DNA of 64,000 bases from Streptomyces sp. NRRL S-37 (GCF_000721605.1 NZ_JOIZ01000026.1:1-64000), one strand, 5' to 3'. Shown: positions 1 to 8,650, numbered from the stretch's first letter. Numbers and translations: made by a program. The notes: generated by a model not told the origin, from the letters alone.

Positions 1-2
1 TA

Positions 3-35
3 TCGTCGGCAGCGTCAGATGTGTATAAGAGACAG
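3..35 (+). other. Illumina Nextera (Tn5) Read 1 adapter remnant
   Basis: The 33 bases match the Nextera Read 1 transposase adapter, ending in the 19-bp Tn5 mosaic end (AGATGTGTATAAGAGACAG at 17-35). This is library-construction sequence, not genome. Real chromosomal sequence starts at 36. An open frame reading through it adds five artificial residues to the front of the methylase. It also shows that position 1 of the window is a contig end. Confidence 0.98.
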
Positions 36-1640
36 CACCTGCTCCCCTCCGCCCCCCTCCTCCGCGCCGTCGCCGACCTCGCCGCCGAACTCGGCGCCCG
101 GAACACCTTCGAGTTCCTGCTCGGCCGGTACCTCGACGCCCACCCGCGCCAGTACACGCCCACCCCCGCCGACCTCGCCGCTCTCATGGCCGGCCTGGCC
201 GGCACCGCCCGCACCGTCCTCGACCCGGCCTGCGGCACCGGCGCCCTGCTGCGCTCCGCCGGCAACGGGCCCGGCCGGCGGCTGTACGGCCAGGACAGCG
301 CCCCCGAACTCGCCGCCCTCACCACGCTCCGCCTCGCCCTGCACACCCGCGCCCCCGCACACGCCGCCGCCGGCGACACCCTGCGCGCCGATGCCCACCC
401 CGAGCTGCGGGCCGACGCCGTCCTGTGCCACCCGCCGTTCAACGAGCGCAACTGGGGGCACGACGAACTCGCCTACGACCCGCGCTGGGAGTACGGCTTC
501 CCGGCCCGCACCGAGTCCGAGCTGGCCTGGGTGCAGCACGCGCTCGCCCGGCTGCGGGACGGCGGCATCGCGGTGCTGCTGATGCCGCCCGCCGCCGCGT
601 CCCGCCGCTCCGGACGGCGGATCAGGGCCGACCTGCTGCGCCGGGGCGCGCTGCGCGCCGTCGTCGCGCTGCCGGCCGGTGCCGCTCCCCCGTACAGCAT
701 CCCGCTGCACCTGTGGGTGCTGCGCCGGCCCGAACAGGCGCCCGTGCAGCCGGAGGTGCTGCTCGCCGACGCCGGGCGGTTCGCCGGCGAGGGACACGGC
801 GGGCCCGACTGGCCGGGGATGCGGGAGGCGGTCCTCGACGCCTGGCACGCCTTCGACCGGACCGGCCGGCTCGACGAACGGCCCGGACTGGCCCGCTCCG
901 TGCCCGTCATCGAACTCCTCGACGACGACGTCGACCTCACCCCGGCCCGCCACCTCCCGCCCCCGGCCGCCACGGACGGCACCGGCCGGCTCACCGACGT
1001 GCGCGAACGGCTCGGCGAGACGCTGCGCCTGGCCGCCGGCCTCGCCCCGCCGCCCGCCGACCCCGCGCCGCCCGCCGCCGGACGCCCGCCCCTGACCACC
1101 GTCGGCGAACTCGCGCGCGGGGGCGCCCTGGTGATGCGTACGGGCGGAAACGGCGGCCACGCGCGCGTGCCCGTCCTCACCGACCACGACGTACTCTCCG
1201 GAACCGGCCCCTCCGGCACCCTTCCGGAGAGCGACGAGGAAGCGGTGCTCACCGAACCCGGCGACGTCGTCGTGCCCGTGCTCGGCGGGGGCGCCGTCGC
1301 GCGGGTGATCGACGACGCGACCGCCGGAGCCGCCCTGGGCCGCAACCTCGTGCTGCTGCGCCCCGACCCGGAAGTGCTCGACGCGTGGTTCCTCGCCGGG
1401 TTCCTGCGCGGCACCGCCAACCACCGCCAGGCCAGCAGCCACGCGTCCACCGCCACCCGGCTCGACGTGCGCCGGCTGCGGCTGCCCCGGCTCGCACCGG
1501 CCGAACAGCGGCGCTACGGCGCCCGCTTCCGGGCCCTGGACGAGTTCGAGCGGGCGCTCGGGCAGGCGGGCCGGCTCGGCGAGCAGTTCGTCCGCGGGAT
1601 GTACGACGGCCTGACCGACGGGACGATCGCCCCCGACTGA
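36..1640 (+). CDS. N-6 DNA methylase (HsdM-like), 5' end missing
   Basis: About 534 residues remain of an adenine-N6 DNA methyltransferase; the true start lies upstream of the contig end. The AdoMet-binding motif I (DPACGTGALL) is near residue 65 of the remaining protein, and the catalytic motif IV reads CHPPFNER near residue 130, a variant of NPPF. The C-terminal third (about residue 350 on) resembles a target-recognition region, as in proteins that fuse HsdM- and HsdS-like parts. No separate hsdS or hsdR follows, so within the visible sequence it is a solitary methylase. The stop lies inside a 24-bp tandem duplication. From memory it matches the S. coelicolor SCO3104 position. Confidence 0.85.
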   Translation, partial: HLLPSAPLLRAVADLAAELGARNTFEFLLGRYLDAHPRQYTPTPADLAALMAGLAGTARTVLDPACGTGALLRSAGNGPGRRLYGQDSAPELAALTTLRLALHTRAPAHAAAGDTLRADAHPELRADAVLCHPPFNERNWGHDELAYDPRWEYGFPARTESELAWVQHALARLRDGGIAVLLMPPAAASRRSGRRIRADLLRRGALRAVVALPAGAAPPYSIPLHLWVLRRPEQAPVQPEVLLADAGRFAGEGHGGPDWPGMREAVLDAWHAFDRTGRLDERPGLARSVPVIELLDDDVDLTPARHLPPPAATDGTGRLTDVRERLGETLRLAAGLAPPPADPAPPAAGRPPLTTVGELARGGALVMRTGGNGGHARVPVLTDHDVLSGTGPSGTLPESDEEAVLTEPGDVVVPVLGGGAVARVIDDATAGAALGRNLVLLRPDPEVLDAWFLAGFLRGTANHRQASSHASTATRLDVRRLRLPRLAPAEQRRYGARFRALDEFERALGQAGRLGEQFVRGMYDGLTDGTIAPD

Positions 1641-1678
1641 ACCCCCGACCAGACCCCCGACTGAACCCCCGACCGGAC
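1631..1678. repeat. two 24-bp tandem copies across a stop codon
   Basis: The block at 1631-1654 is repeated at 1655-1678 with a single mismatch. The first copy contains the TGA stop of the methylase (1638-1640), so the second looks like a local duplication of the gene's 3' end. Confidence 0.8.
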
Positions 1679-1812
1679 CCGGCCGGCCCTCGGCGCGCAT
1701 CCGGAACGCCCCGGTACGACAACGGTTCGGTACATCCGGGGACCGGTTGTCGCCGTCGGCCTATACGCTCGGACTCCGAGTTCCCATCGGCTACACCTGT
1801 CCAGGAGCAGTC

Positions 1813-2460
1813 ATGTACGGCCACGGCGCTGCGCCGCCCCCTCCCAGCGCGGCAATGGTCATCACGCAGCGCGTGCTGTACGCCGCCGCCGGCGTCCTGT
1901 GCTGCGGACTGCTGGCCTGTGTGCCGCTGTTCCGGGTCGCGTTCCTGCGGGGACGGCCGCTCGACTGGGCGGCGGCCTGGGTGAGCATCCCGCTGTCGAT
2001 AGCCTGCCTTGCGGTGGTCGGTTCGCTGCCGGAGACGGACTACCGGACCGACGTGGCCCTGGCCGCCGTCCTGATCCTCGGCGCGGTCTCGGCCGCGTAC
2101 TACCTGACCGTGGACATCCGCCTGCACCGGCGGCCGTACCCGTACGCCGGCCCGCCGTCGCCCCACGCCACGACGGCGCACGGCCCGGCAGGCGTCCACC
2201 CTCCCTACGGCTACCCGCAGCAGGGCTCGCCGTACGCGCCCACGCCGGTGCCGCAGCCCCAGGCCCCCCACACCCCGATACCGCACACCCCGGTGCCCCC
2301 CACCCCCGTACCGCCGCCGCAGTCGTCGCAGCCGCCGCAGCACCCCGTACCGCCGGCCCGGATCGACCAGGTCCGCGCCGAGCTGGACGAACTCAGCGAC
2401 TACCTGCGCCGCCAGGACGGCAATCCCGGACAGCACGGCAACCACGAGGGCGGAAGGTGA
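1813..2460 (+). CDS. membrane protein with proline-rich tail
   Basis: A 215-residue protein of unknown function. ATG 1813 is preceded by AGGAG at 1803-1807. After a short Pro-rich leader there are about three hydrophobic segments (roughly residues 17-38, 48-65 and 75-95). The C-terminal half is rich in Pro, Gln and Tyr with repeated PHTPxPxTP motifs, probably cytoplasmic and unstructured. Its stop overlaps the GTG of the following Ser/Thr kinase (GTGA at 2457-2460). The two are therefore almost certainly co-translated, and the protein may be a membrane partner or substrate of the kinase (inference). I recognise no family beyond a Streptomyces-type conserved membrane protein. Confidence 0.8.
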   Translation: MYGHGAAPPPPSAAMVITQRVLYAAAGVLCCGLLACVPLFRVAFLRGRPLDWAAAWVSIPLSIACLAVVGSLPETDYRTDVALAAVLILGAVSAAYYLTVDIRLHRRPYPYAGPPSPHATTAHGPAGVHPPYGYPQQGSPYAPTPVPQPQAPHTPIPHTPVPPTPVPPPQSSQPPQHPVPPARIDQVRAELDELSDYLRRQDGNPGQHGNHEGGR

Positions 2461-3995
2461 GCGTGACGACGGGACGTGTCGTCGCCGGCCGCTACGAACT
2501 GTCCACGCTCATCGGGCAGGGCGGCATGGGACAGGTCTGGACGGCCTACGACAAACGGCTGGACCGGCGCGTGGCGGTGAAGCTGCTGCGCCCCGACAAG
2601 GTGGCCGGCCACGAGGCCGACGAACTGCGCCGCCGCTTCGTGCGCGAGTGCCGGGTGACCGCCCAGGTCGACCACCCCGGCCTGGTCACCGTGCACGACG
2701 CGGGCAGCGAGGGCGAGGAGCTCTTCCTCGTCATGCAGTACGTCGACGGCGCCGACCTCGGCGACCACCTCGCCGAACACGACCCGTACCCGTGGCAGTG
2801 GACGGTCGCGGTGGCCGCGCAGCTGTGCGCCGTGCTGAGCGCCGTGCACGCCGTGCCGATCGTCCACCGCGACCTCAAGCCGCGCAACGTGATGGTGAAG
2901 CAGGACGGCACCGTCACCGTGCTCGACCTCGGCGTCGCCTCCGTCATGGACAGCGACACCACGCGCCTGACGCACACCGGTTCGCCCATCGGCTCGCCCG
3001 CCTACATGGCGCCCGAGCAGGCGATGGGCGGCGCGGTCGGCCCGTACACGGACCTGTACGCGCTCGGGGTGCTGATGCACGAACTGCTCAGCGGCGACGT
3101 GCCGTTCGCGGGCTCCACGGCACTCGGCGTGCTGCACCGGCACCTGTACGAGCCGCCGGTGCCCGTGCGCCGGATCCGCCCCGAGGTCCCCGAGGCCCTG
3201 GAGACCCTGGTGCTGAGCCTGCTCGCCAAGGACCCGCAGCACCGCCCGGACTCCGCGCAGGAGGTCTACGAACACCTGGCGCGGCTCCTCCCCGCGCGGG
3301 GAACGCCCACCGGCGCACCCCTGGACCCCACCCGCCCCTTCCTGCGCCCGCACGCCCCCTGGCCGGACCGCGCCCGCACCCCCGCTCCCCAGCCGGCCCC
3401 CGCCGCGCCGCCCGCGCCCGCGGCGGAGAAGGCCGACGTCGCCGCCGCCGTGGACGAGGTGAAACGGCTGCTCGGCGAGGGCCGCATCACCCAGGCGGTC
3501 GACATCCTCGGCTCGATCCTGCCCGTCGCCGCCGAGCAGCACGGCGAGCACTCGCCGGTCGTGCGCACCCTGCGCAAGCAGTACGCGGCCACCCTCCTGG
3601 ACGACGGCCAGTACCGGCGCGCCCTGCCCGAACTGCGCCGCCTCGCCGACGAACGCGCCGCCGAGGCCGGCCAGGCCGACCCGCAGTCCCTGCGCCACCG
3701 CTACGAGGCCGCCCAGTGCCTGGAGCAGCTCGGCGAACCCGCGGCGGCGCTCGCCGAGTACCGGGCGCTGCTGGCGTACTACGAGAACCAGTACGTGGCC
3801 GCCGGCGACCCGCAGCTCGCCCACGACGTGCGCCGCCGCATCGGCCATCTGCTGCTCGCCCTGGGCGACCGGGCCGCCGCGCACGACACGCTGGTGCGGC
3901 TGCTGCACGACGTGGAGCGCGTGCAGGGACCGGGGCACCCGCTGGCCGCCGACATCCGGCGGACGCTGCAGTGGCTGGGACAGGTGCGCGGATAG
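2457..3995 (+). CDS. soluble Ser/Thr protein kinase with C-terminal TPR region
   Basis: A 512-residue Hanks-type kinase. The glycine loop GQGGMGQVW is at about residue 20, the ATP-anchoring Lys in RRVAVKLL at 42, the catalytic loop HRDLKPRNVMV near 140, DLG replaces DFG, and the APE motif sits in SPAYMAPEQ. A Pro/Ala linker (about 290-325) leads into about 180 residues of helical, TPR-like repeats. No transmembrane helix separates the two halves, unlike PknB-type receptor kinases with PASTA domains, so this looks cytoplasmic. GTG 2457 overlaps the upstream stop; GTG 2463 is an alternative, with GGAAGG five bases before it. Confidence 0.9.
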   Translation: MSVTTGRVVAGRYELSTLIGQGGMGQVWTAYDKRLDRRVAVKLLRPDKVAGHEADELRRRFVRECRVTAQVDHPGLVTVHDAGSEGEELFLVMQYVDGADLGDHLAEHDPYPWQWTVAVAAQLCAVLSAVHAVPIVHRDLKPRNVMVKQDGTVTVLDLGVASVMDSDTTRLTHTGSPIGSPAYMAPEQAMGGAVGPYTDLYALGVLMHELLSGDVPFAGSTALGVLHRHLYEPPVPVRRIRPEVPEALETLVLSLLAKDPQHRPDSAQEVYEHLARLLPARGTPTGAPLDPTRPFLRPHAPWPDRARTPAPQPAPAAPPAPAAEKADVAAAVDEVKRLLGEGRITQAVDILGSILPVAAEQHGEHSPVVRTLRKQYAATLLDDGQYRRALPELRRLADERAAEAGQADPQSLRHRYEAAQCLEQLGEPAAALAEYRALLAYYENQYVAAGDPQLAHDVRRRIGHLLLALGDRAAAHDTLVRLLHDVERVQGPGHPLAADIRRTLQWLGQVRG

Positions 3996-4070
3996 CGGGA
4001 CGGCGGGCCGCTGCGCCGTACGGGGCGGACGCCGGTGCCGGAAGTCCTCGTGAATCGTTGGTCGAATGGG

Positions 4071-4099
4071 TTGGCCAGAGCTTGGCCGATGCCTACCAT
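4071..4099 (+). promoter_or_regulatory. predicted promoter of the SurA-like lipoprotein gene
   Basis: TTGGCC (4071-4076), a 17-base spacer, then TACCAT (4094-4099) resembles an HrdB-type promoter. It would give a leader of about 48 bases carrying the strong Shine-Dalgarno. Confidence 0.45.
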
Positions 4100-4153
4100 C
4101 GATCACCGCAAGACTTTGTGCACCGCCGCACAAGCTCTCCTCAGGAGGTCTCC

Positions 4154-4801
4154 TTGCACCGCCGCCGTCGCACCGCGCTCCTCCTCACCGCCGCGATCGC
4201 CGCAGCGGCGCCCCTGCTCACCGCCTGCGGGAACGACGCGCACCCCGGTGCGGCAGCCGTCGTCGGCGGCGAGCGGATCACCGTCTCGCAGCTGGAGAAC
4301 AGGGTCGACGAGGTCCGCGCGGCCCAGCGGGCGGCCGTACCGGACGACGCCCAGTACCAGCAGGCCATCGCCCGCACCGGCAGCCTCACCCGCGACACCC
4401 TGCACAGCATGGTCCTGGACCGGGTGCTGGAGCGCGCCGCGCGGGACGCCGGCGTGACGGTCACGGACCGCGAGGTCCAGCGGATGCGGGCCGGTCTGGA
4501 GCAGCAGGCCGGCGGCGCGAAGGCGCTGGAGACGGCCTGGCTGCAGCAGTACGGCATCCCGCCGCGGCGCCTCGACGCCAACTTCCGCCTCCAGATCCAG
4601 GCCCAGAAGCTCGCCCAGCGGCTCGGCACCGACACCAGCCGGCCCGAGTTCTGGCAGGCGCTGTCGAAGGCGGGCGAGAAGCTCGACGTCGACCTCAACC
4701 CGCGCTACGGCGACTGGGACGTCGAGAAGAGCAGCCGGGTCGACGCGAAGACACCGTGGGTACGGGAGGTCACGGCGGCCGGGATGCCCCAGACCCTCTG
4801 A
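4154..4801 (+). CDS. SurA N-terminal domain lipoprotein
   Basis: A 215-residue predicted lipoprotein. TTG at 4154 is chosen because a textbook AGGAGGT (4143-4149) lies just before it and the protein then opens with Arg-rich residues, a hydrophobic stretch and the lipobox LTAC (Cys about residue 21). No in-frame ATG or GTG is suitably placed. The mature part resembles the SurA/PrsA chaperone N-terminal domain (VVGGERITVSQLENRVDEV, then helices), but no parvulin PPIase domain follows. It is probably an extracytoplasmic chaperone-like factor anchored to the membrane outer face. mazG starts 59 bases downstream, as from memory in S. coelicolor. Confidence 0.85.
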   Translation: MHRRRRTALLLTAAIAAAAPLLTACGNDAHPGAAAVVGGERITVSQLENRVDEVRAAQRAAVPDDAQYQQAIARTGSLTRDTLHSMVLDRVLERAARDAGVTVTDREVQRMRAGLEQQAGGAKALETAWLQQYGIPPRRLDANFRLQIQAQKLAQRLGTDTSRPEFWQALSKAGEKLDVDLNPRYGDWDVEKSSRVDAKTPWVREVTAAGMPQTL

Positions 4802-4860
4802 CCCGCCGCCCCCTGTGGACAACTCCTGGGGCACCCGGTGCCGTGCGTTACGTTCGGGGG

Positions 4861-5862
4861 GTGAACGCCACGAGTCCCGAAACCGCCGCCGGCCAGGCCC
4901 CCGGCCCCGGCCGCGTCGTCCTGCTCACCACCAGCCACCGCGTCGCCCCCGGCCTGCTGTCCTGGCCGGCCTGGCAGGCCCTGCGCGCGGCCGACAGGGT
5001 GCTGTGCGCGGACGGCGCCCACCCGCAGCTCCCCTATCTGCGGGAGGCGGGAACACCGGTCGAGGAGGCGGCACCGACCGCCGAGGAGATCGTCGACGCC
5101 TGCGCCGGCGGGCGGACGGTGGTGGTCGTCGCCACCGGCGAGGGCGACCCCGCCCTGACCGACGGGCTGGCCCGGCTGGCCGGGAGCGGCAGGGTGCGGA
5201 TGCCCGAGCTGGAACTGCTGCCCGCCTCCTACGACCTGCCGGGCGCCCGGCTGCTCGACCTCGTCCAGGTCATGGACCGCATCCGCGCGGAGTGCCCGTG
5301 GTCGTCGCGGCAGACCCACAAGGGGCTGGCGAAGTACGGCATTGAGGAGGCCTACGAACTCGTCGAGGCCATCGAGGAGGGCGACCGGGACGAGCTGCGC
5401 GAGGAGCTGGGGGACGTACTCCTCCAGGTCGTCTTCCACGCGCGGATAGCGGAGGAGGACCCGGACGCCCCCTTCTCGGTCGACGACGTGGCCGGCGGGA
5501 TCGTCGCCAAGCTCATCCACCGCCACCCGCACGTCTTCGGCGACGAGACGGCCGAGACCCCCGAGGACGTCAAGGAACACTGGCTGCGCACGAAGGCGGT
5601 CGAGAAGCGGCGCGAGTCCGTGACCGACGGCGTCCCCCTCGGCCAGCCCGCCCTCGCCCTCACCGCGAAACTGGCGTCCCGCGTCCGCACCGCCGGCCTC
5701 TCCGTGCCCCTCCCCACGGGCGAGGGCATCGGCTACGAACTGCTCGCCCTGGCGGTCCGCGCGGAGGCGGAGGGGGTGGATCCGGAGGCGGCGTTGCGGG
5801 CGGCCGCGCGTGTTTACCGCGACGCGATACGGGCTACGGAGGGTGGTCGGGGCGAGGGCTGA
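4861..5862 (+). CDS. mazG: nucleoside triphosphate pyrophosphohydrolase MazG
   Basis: A 333-residue MazG. The enzyme hydrolyses (d)NTPs to NMP and pyrophosphate and is thought to clean nucleotide pools or lower alarmone levels. The catalytic MazG domain occupies about residues 130-240. The metal-binding acidic motif EEAYELVEAIEEGD, then ELREELGDVLLQVVFHA, is intact. The N-terminal ~115 residues resemble a degenerate tetrapyrrole-methylase-like domain, as in long actinobacterial MazG proteins. GTG 4861 has TACGTT at 4849-4854, six bases before it, so the mRNA may be leaderless, although a G-run (4856-4860) could act as a weak Shine-Dalgarno. Confidence 0.93.
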   Translation: MNATSPETAAGQAPGPGRVVLLTTSHRVAPGLLSWPAWQALRAADRVLCADGAHPQLPYLREAGTPVEEAAPTAEEIVDACAGGRTVVVVATGEGDPALTDGLARLAGSGRVRMPELELLPASYDLPGARLLDLVQVMDRIRAECPWSSRQTHKGLAKYGIEEAYELVEAIEEGDRDELREELGDVLLQVVFHARIAEEDPDAPFSVDDVAGGIVAKLIHRHPHVFGDETAETPEDVKEHWLRTKAVEKRRESVTDGVPLGQPALALTAKLASRVRTAGLSVPLPTGEGIGYELLALAVRAEAEGVDPEAALRAAARVYRDAIRATEGGRGEG

Positions 5863-5894
5863 GCGGGGGAGCGGGGGAGCGGGCAGGAGGGTTC

Positions 5895-5972
5895 GGCCCC
5901 CGCCGCCCCGTCCCCGGGGCCACGCCCCCAGACCCCCTTCGCGCGGTTCCCCGCGCCCCTGAAAGGGCGCGG
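5895..5972. repeat. dispersed GC-rich intergenic repeat, copy 1 of family A
   Basis: The stretch contains GCCCCCGCCGCCCCGTCCCC, a small GGGGC hairpin, then a stem-loop around GTTCCCCGCGCCCCTGAAAG. The same words recur at 42418-42588 and 58476-58560. It sits just after mazG and may act as its terminator. Confidence 0.7.
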
Positions 5973-6042
5973 AGAACCGCCACGCACCCGCGGACGACCC
6001 CGGCCACCGGAGCTCCGCCGCGCCGCCCGTTAGGGTCGCCGC

Positions 6043-7305
6043 ATGCATGACCAGCCCCGCACCCCCGAACTCTTCACCTGGGAGTTCGCCGCCGATCCCT
6101 ACCCCGCCTACGCCTGGCTGCGTGAGCACGCCCCCGTGCACCGCACCCGGCTGCCCAGCGGGGTGGAGGCGTGGCTGGTCACGCGGTACGCCGATGCCAA
6201 GCAGACGCTCGCCGACAACCGGCTGTCCAAGAACCCCGCGCACCACGACGAGCCCGCGCACGCCAAGGGCAGGACCGGTATCCCCGGGGAGCGCCAGGCG
6301 GAGCTGATGACGCATCTGCTGAACATCGACCCGCCGGACCACACCCGGCTGCGGCGGCTGGTCAGCAAGGCGTTTACCCCGCGCCGGGTCGCCGAGTTCG
6401 CGCCCCGCGTGCAGGAGCTCACCGACGGGCTCATCGACCGGTTCGCGGACCGCGGCTCCGCCGACCTCATCCACGAGTTCGCCTTCCCCCTCCCCATCTA
6501 CGCCATCTGCGACCTGCTCGGCGTCCCGCGCGAGGACCAGGACGACTTCCGGGACTGGGCGGGCATGATGATCCGGCACGGCGGGGGCCCGCGCGGCGGG
6601 GTCGCCCGGTCGGTGAAGAAGATGCGCGGCTACCTCGCCGAGCTGATCCACCGCAAGCGCGAGGTGCTTCCCGCCGAACCCGCCCCCGGCGAGGACCTCA
6701 TCTCCGGCCTCATCCGCGCCTCCGACCACGGTGAGCACCTCACCGAGAACGAGGCCGCCGCCATGGCGTTCATCCTGCTGTTCGCCGGTTTCGAGACCAC
6801 CGTCAACCTCATCGGCAACGGCACCTACGCCCTGCTCACCCACCCCGGACAGCGCGACCGCCTGCAGCGGTCCCTCGCCGCCGGGGAGCACGGGCTGCTG
6901 GAGACCGGGGTCGAGGAGCTCCTGCGGTACGACGGTCCCGTGGAGCTCGCCACCTGGCGGTTCGCCACCGAGCCGGTCACCATCGGCGGGCAGCGCATCG
7001 CGGCCGGCGACCCCGTCCTCGTCGTGCTCGCCGCCGCGGACCGGGACCCGGAGCGGTTCGCCGGCCCCGACGTGCTCGACCTCGGCCGGCGCGACAACCA
7101 GCATCTGGGATACGGCCACGGCATCCACTACTGCCTGGGCGCACCGCTGGCCCGCCTGGAGGGCCGGACCGCGCTCGCCACCCTGCTGACCCGTCTGCCG
7201 GACCTGCGGCTCGCGGCGGAACCGGCCGAACTCCGCTGGCGGGGCGGGCTCATCATGCGCGGACTGCGCACGCTCCCGGTGGAGTTCACCCCTCCGCGGA
7301 CGTGA
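6043..7305 (+). CDS. cytochrome P450, CYP107-like
   Basis: A 420-residue soluble bacterial P450 that would receive electrons from a ferredoxin and hydroxylate an unknown substrate. The I-helix oxygen-activation motif AGFETT is near residue 248, the K-helix ExxR (EELLR) near 292, and the heme-ligand loop YGHGIHYCLG carries the axial Cys at about 364. The loop has Tyr where most family members have Phe. No ferredoxin gene is adjacent. From memory, SCO3099 (CYP107U1) sits at this position beside rpfC in S. coelicolor and has been linked to sporulation. Orthology is inferred from neighbourhood only. ATG 6043 has little Shine-Dalgarno. Confidence 0.9.
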   Translation: MHDQPRTPELFTWEFAADPYPAYAWLREHAPVHRTRLPSGVEAWLVTRYADAKQTLADNRLSKNPAHHDEPAHAKGRTGIPGERQAELMTHLLNIDPPDHTRLRRLVSKAFTPRRVAEFAPRVQELTDGLIDRFADRGSADLIHEFAFPLPIYAICDLLGVPREDQDDFRDWAGMMIRHGGGPRGGVARSVKKMRGYLAELIHRKREVLPAEPAPGEDLISGLIRASDHGEHLTENEAAAMAFILLFAGFETTVNLIGNGTYALLTHPGQRDRLQRSLAAGEHGLLETGVEELLRYDGPVELATWRFATEPVTIGGQRIAAGDPVLVVLAAADRDPERFAGPDVLDLGRRDNQHLGYGHGIHYCLGAPLARLEGRTALATLLTRLPDLRLAAEPAELRWRGGLIMRGLRTLPVEFTPPRT

Positions 7306-7401
7306 CGGCCGGGCGGCCGCCCGCTGTGCCCCCGAGCGGACCAGCGCAAACATGACACGCGTTCAACTCTGTGATCTTCACGTGATCTGCGCGGCATGAA
7401 C

Positions 7402-7431
7402 TTGTGACAAGTGATCGTCTGCGGATACGTT
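7402..7431 (+). promoter_or_regulatory. possible rpfC promoter
   Basis: TTGTGA (7402-7407), an 18-base spacer and TACGTT (7426-7431) would start transcription about 70 bases before rpfC. Three GTGATC words lie in 7371-7415. Unlike rpfA, no ydaO-type aptamer words are present in this leader. Confidence 0.35.
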
Positions 7432-7507
7432 CACCCATCAAGTGCGGTGCATCGGTTCGGTTTCCGTTCGCCGCGCCGGTCATTGCTGTCTTGCGAAAGG
7501 TCTCCGC

Positions 7508-8548
7508 ATGCTCTCCGGGAACGGTCGGCACCGCCGCCCCCGCCAGGCTCCGGCCCTCCTCGTCGCGGCCGGGGTGACCGGCTCCGCCATCGCGATCCCG
7601 CTCCTCGGGGCCGGCAGCGCCAGCGCGGCCGACGGCGCGACCTGGGACCGGGTCGCCGAGTGCGAGTCCGGCGGCTCGTGGAGCCAGAACACCGGCAACG
7701 GCTACTACGGCGGCCTGCAGTTGACCCAGGACGACTGGGAGAACTACGGCGGACTGGACTACGCGACCAGCCCCGACCAGGCCAGCCGCGGCCAGCAGAT
7801 AGCCGTGGCCGAGAGAATCCTCGCCGACCAGGGGGTCGGCGCGTGGCGCACCTGCGGACTGACGGCGGGCCTGAACCAGGACTCGGCGTCGGCCGACATC
7901 GACACGGGCGTGGCGGAGGACTCGACCTCGGGCACGTCCGGCTCCTCCCGCTCTTCCCGGTCGTCCGACTCCTCGGACTCGTCCGGATCGTCGGGCTCCG
8001 GTGATTCGTCCGCTTCGTCCTCCCCGTCGGCCACGTCCGACCCGTCGTCCGGCGCGGAAGGGGCGGGGAACGGCGAGGGTACGGCCGGTGAATCGGCCAA
8101 GTCCGACAAGTCGAGCGACTCGGGCACGGATTCGGACACCGGCTCCGGCGACGGATCCGGCGCCTCCCCCTCCGCCTCGGCCGCCCCCAAGAGTGATGAG
8201 TCGGACAAGTCCGGGCAGACCACCGGCTCTTCCGAGGTCACCGACACCGAAGGCACCGGCACCGGCCGCCACCGCGGCGTCACCGCCGAGGAGGGTGAGG
8301 CGGAGGACCGTACGTCGGAAGCGTCCGGCCGGCATGCCTCGCGCGGCACCGACGCCTCGCGCGATGCCGCCGACGGCTCGTACACCGTGCGCACCGGCGA
8401 CAGCCTCTCGTCCATCGCCGACTCCCTTGAGCTGAACGGCGGATGGCGGTCGCTCTACGCCGAGAACGAGCAGGTCGTCGGCGCCGACCCGGACCTCATC
8501 CTGCCGGGTCAGGAGCTCGAGGTCGGGGTCGAACCGGACGAAAAGTGA
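7508..8548 (+). CDS. rpfC: resuscitation-promoting factor with LysM domain (RpfC-like)
   Basis: A 346-residue secreted muralytic enzyme that should cleave peptidoglycan during germination or growth. A signal peptide ends in GSASA at about residue 40. The lysozyme-like Rpf domain follows (about 44-120) with the catalytic Glu in VAECESGG (about 53). Then comes a low-complexity Ser/Asp/Gly linker of roughly 150 residues and a C-terminal LysM domain ([19 protein letters not shown]) for glycan binding. ATG 7508 has GAAAGG seven bases before it. It sits in tandem with rpfA, with which it shares the signal-Rpf-linker-LysM plan. The long Ser/Asp linker is its distinguishing feature. Confidence 0.93.
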   Translation: MLSGNGRHRRPRQAPALLVAAGVTGSAIAIPLLGAGSASAADGATWDRVAECESGGSWSQNTGNGYYGGLQLTQDDWENYGGLDYATSPDQASRGQQIAVAERILADQGVGAWRTCGLTAGLNQDSASADIDTGVAEDSTSGTSGSSRSSRSSDSSDSSGSSGSGDSSASSSPSATSDPSSGAEGAGNGEGTAGESAKSDKSSDSGTDSDTGSGDGSGASPSASAAPKSDESDKSGQTTGSSEVTDTEGTGTGRHRGVTAEEGEAEDRTSEASGRHASRGTDASRDAADGSYTVRTGDSLSSIADSLELNGGWRSLYAENEQVVGADPDLILPGQELEVGVEPDEK

Positions 8549-8615
8549 CGCCCGAAAAGGCCTGGACGCGGCGACAGTTGACGTCATGTTTCGCGACGAA
8601 TGTCCGGTTTAAAGA

Positions 8616-8637
8616 CTGTGAGAGATAGGTCTCAGAG
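8616..8637. promoter_or_regulatory. imperfect inverted repeat upstream of the rpfA promoter
   Basis: CTGTGAGA (8616-8623) and TCTCAGAG (8630-8637) are complementary at seven of eight positions across a six-base gap, 14 bases upstream of the rpfA -35 box. It is a possible operator. The spacing does not fit the classic Crp pattern, so no regulator is assigned. Confidence 0.35.
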
Positions 8638-8650
8638 GCCCTGATCGTCT

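Noticed and set aside
15..1700. Long minus-strand open frame opposite the methylase
   Set aside because: It has no family motifs, has Gly/Arg-rich composition typical of antisense frames in high-GC DNA, and runs into adapter sequence.
7306..7507. Second ydaO riboswitch before rpfC
   Set aside because: None of the conserved aptamer words (GGTAAGCGC, TTGGGGTGAA, CCGAACCCGACAGCT) occurs in this leader.
8616..8637. Crp binding site before rpfA
   Set aside because: The inverted repeat is real, but its half-sites and spacing do not match the Crp pattern (TGTGA-N6-TCACA), so it is listed only as an unassigned repeat.
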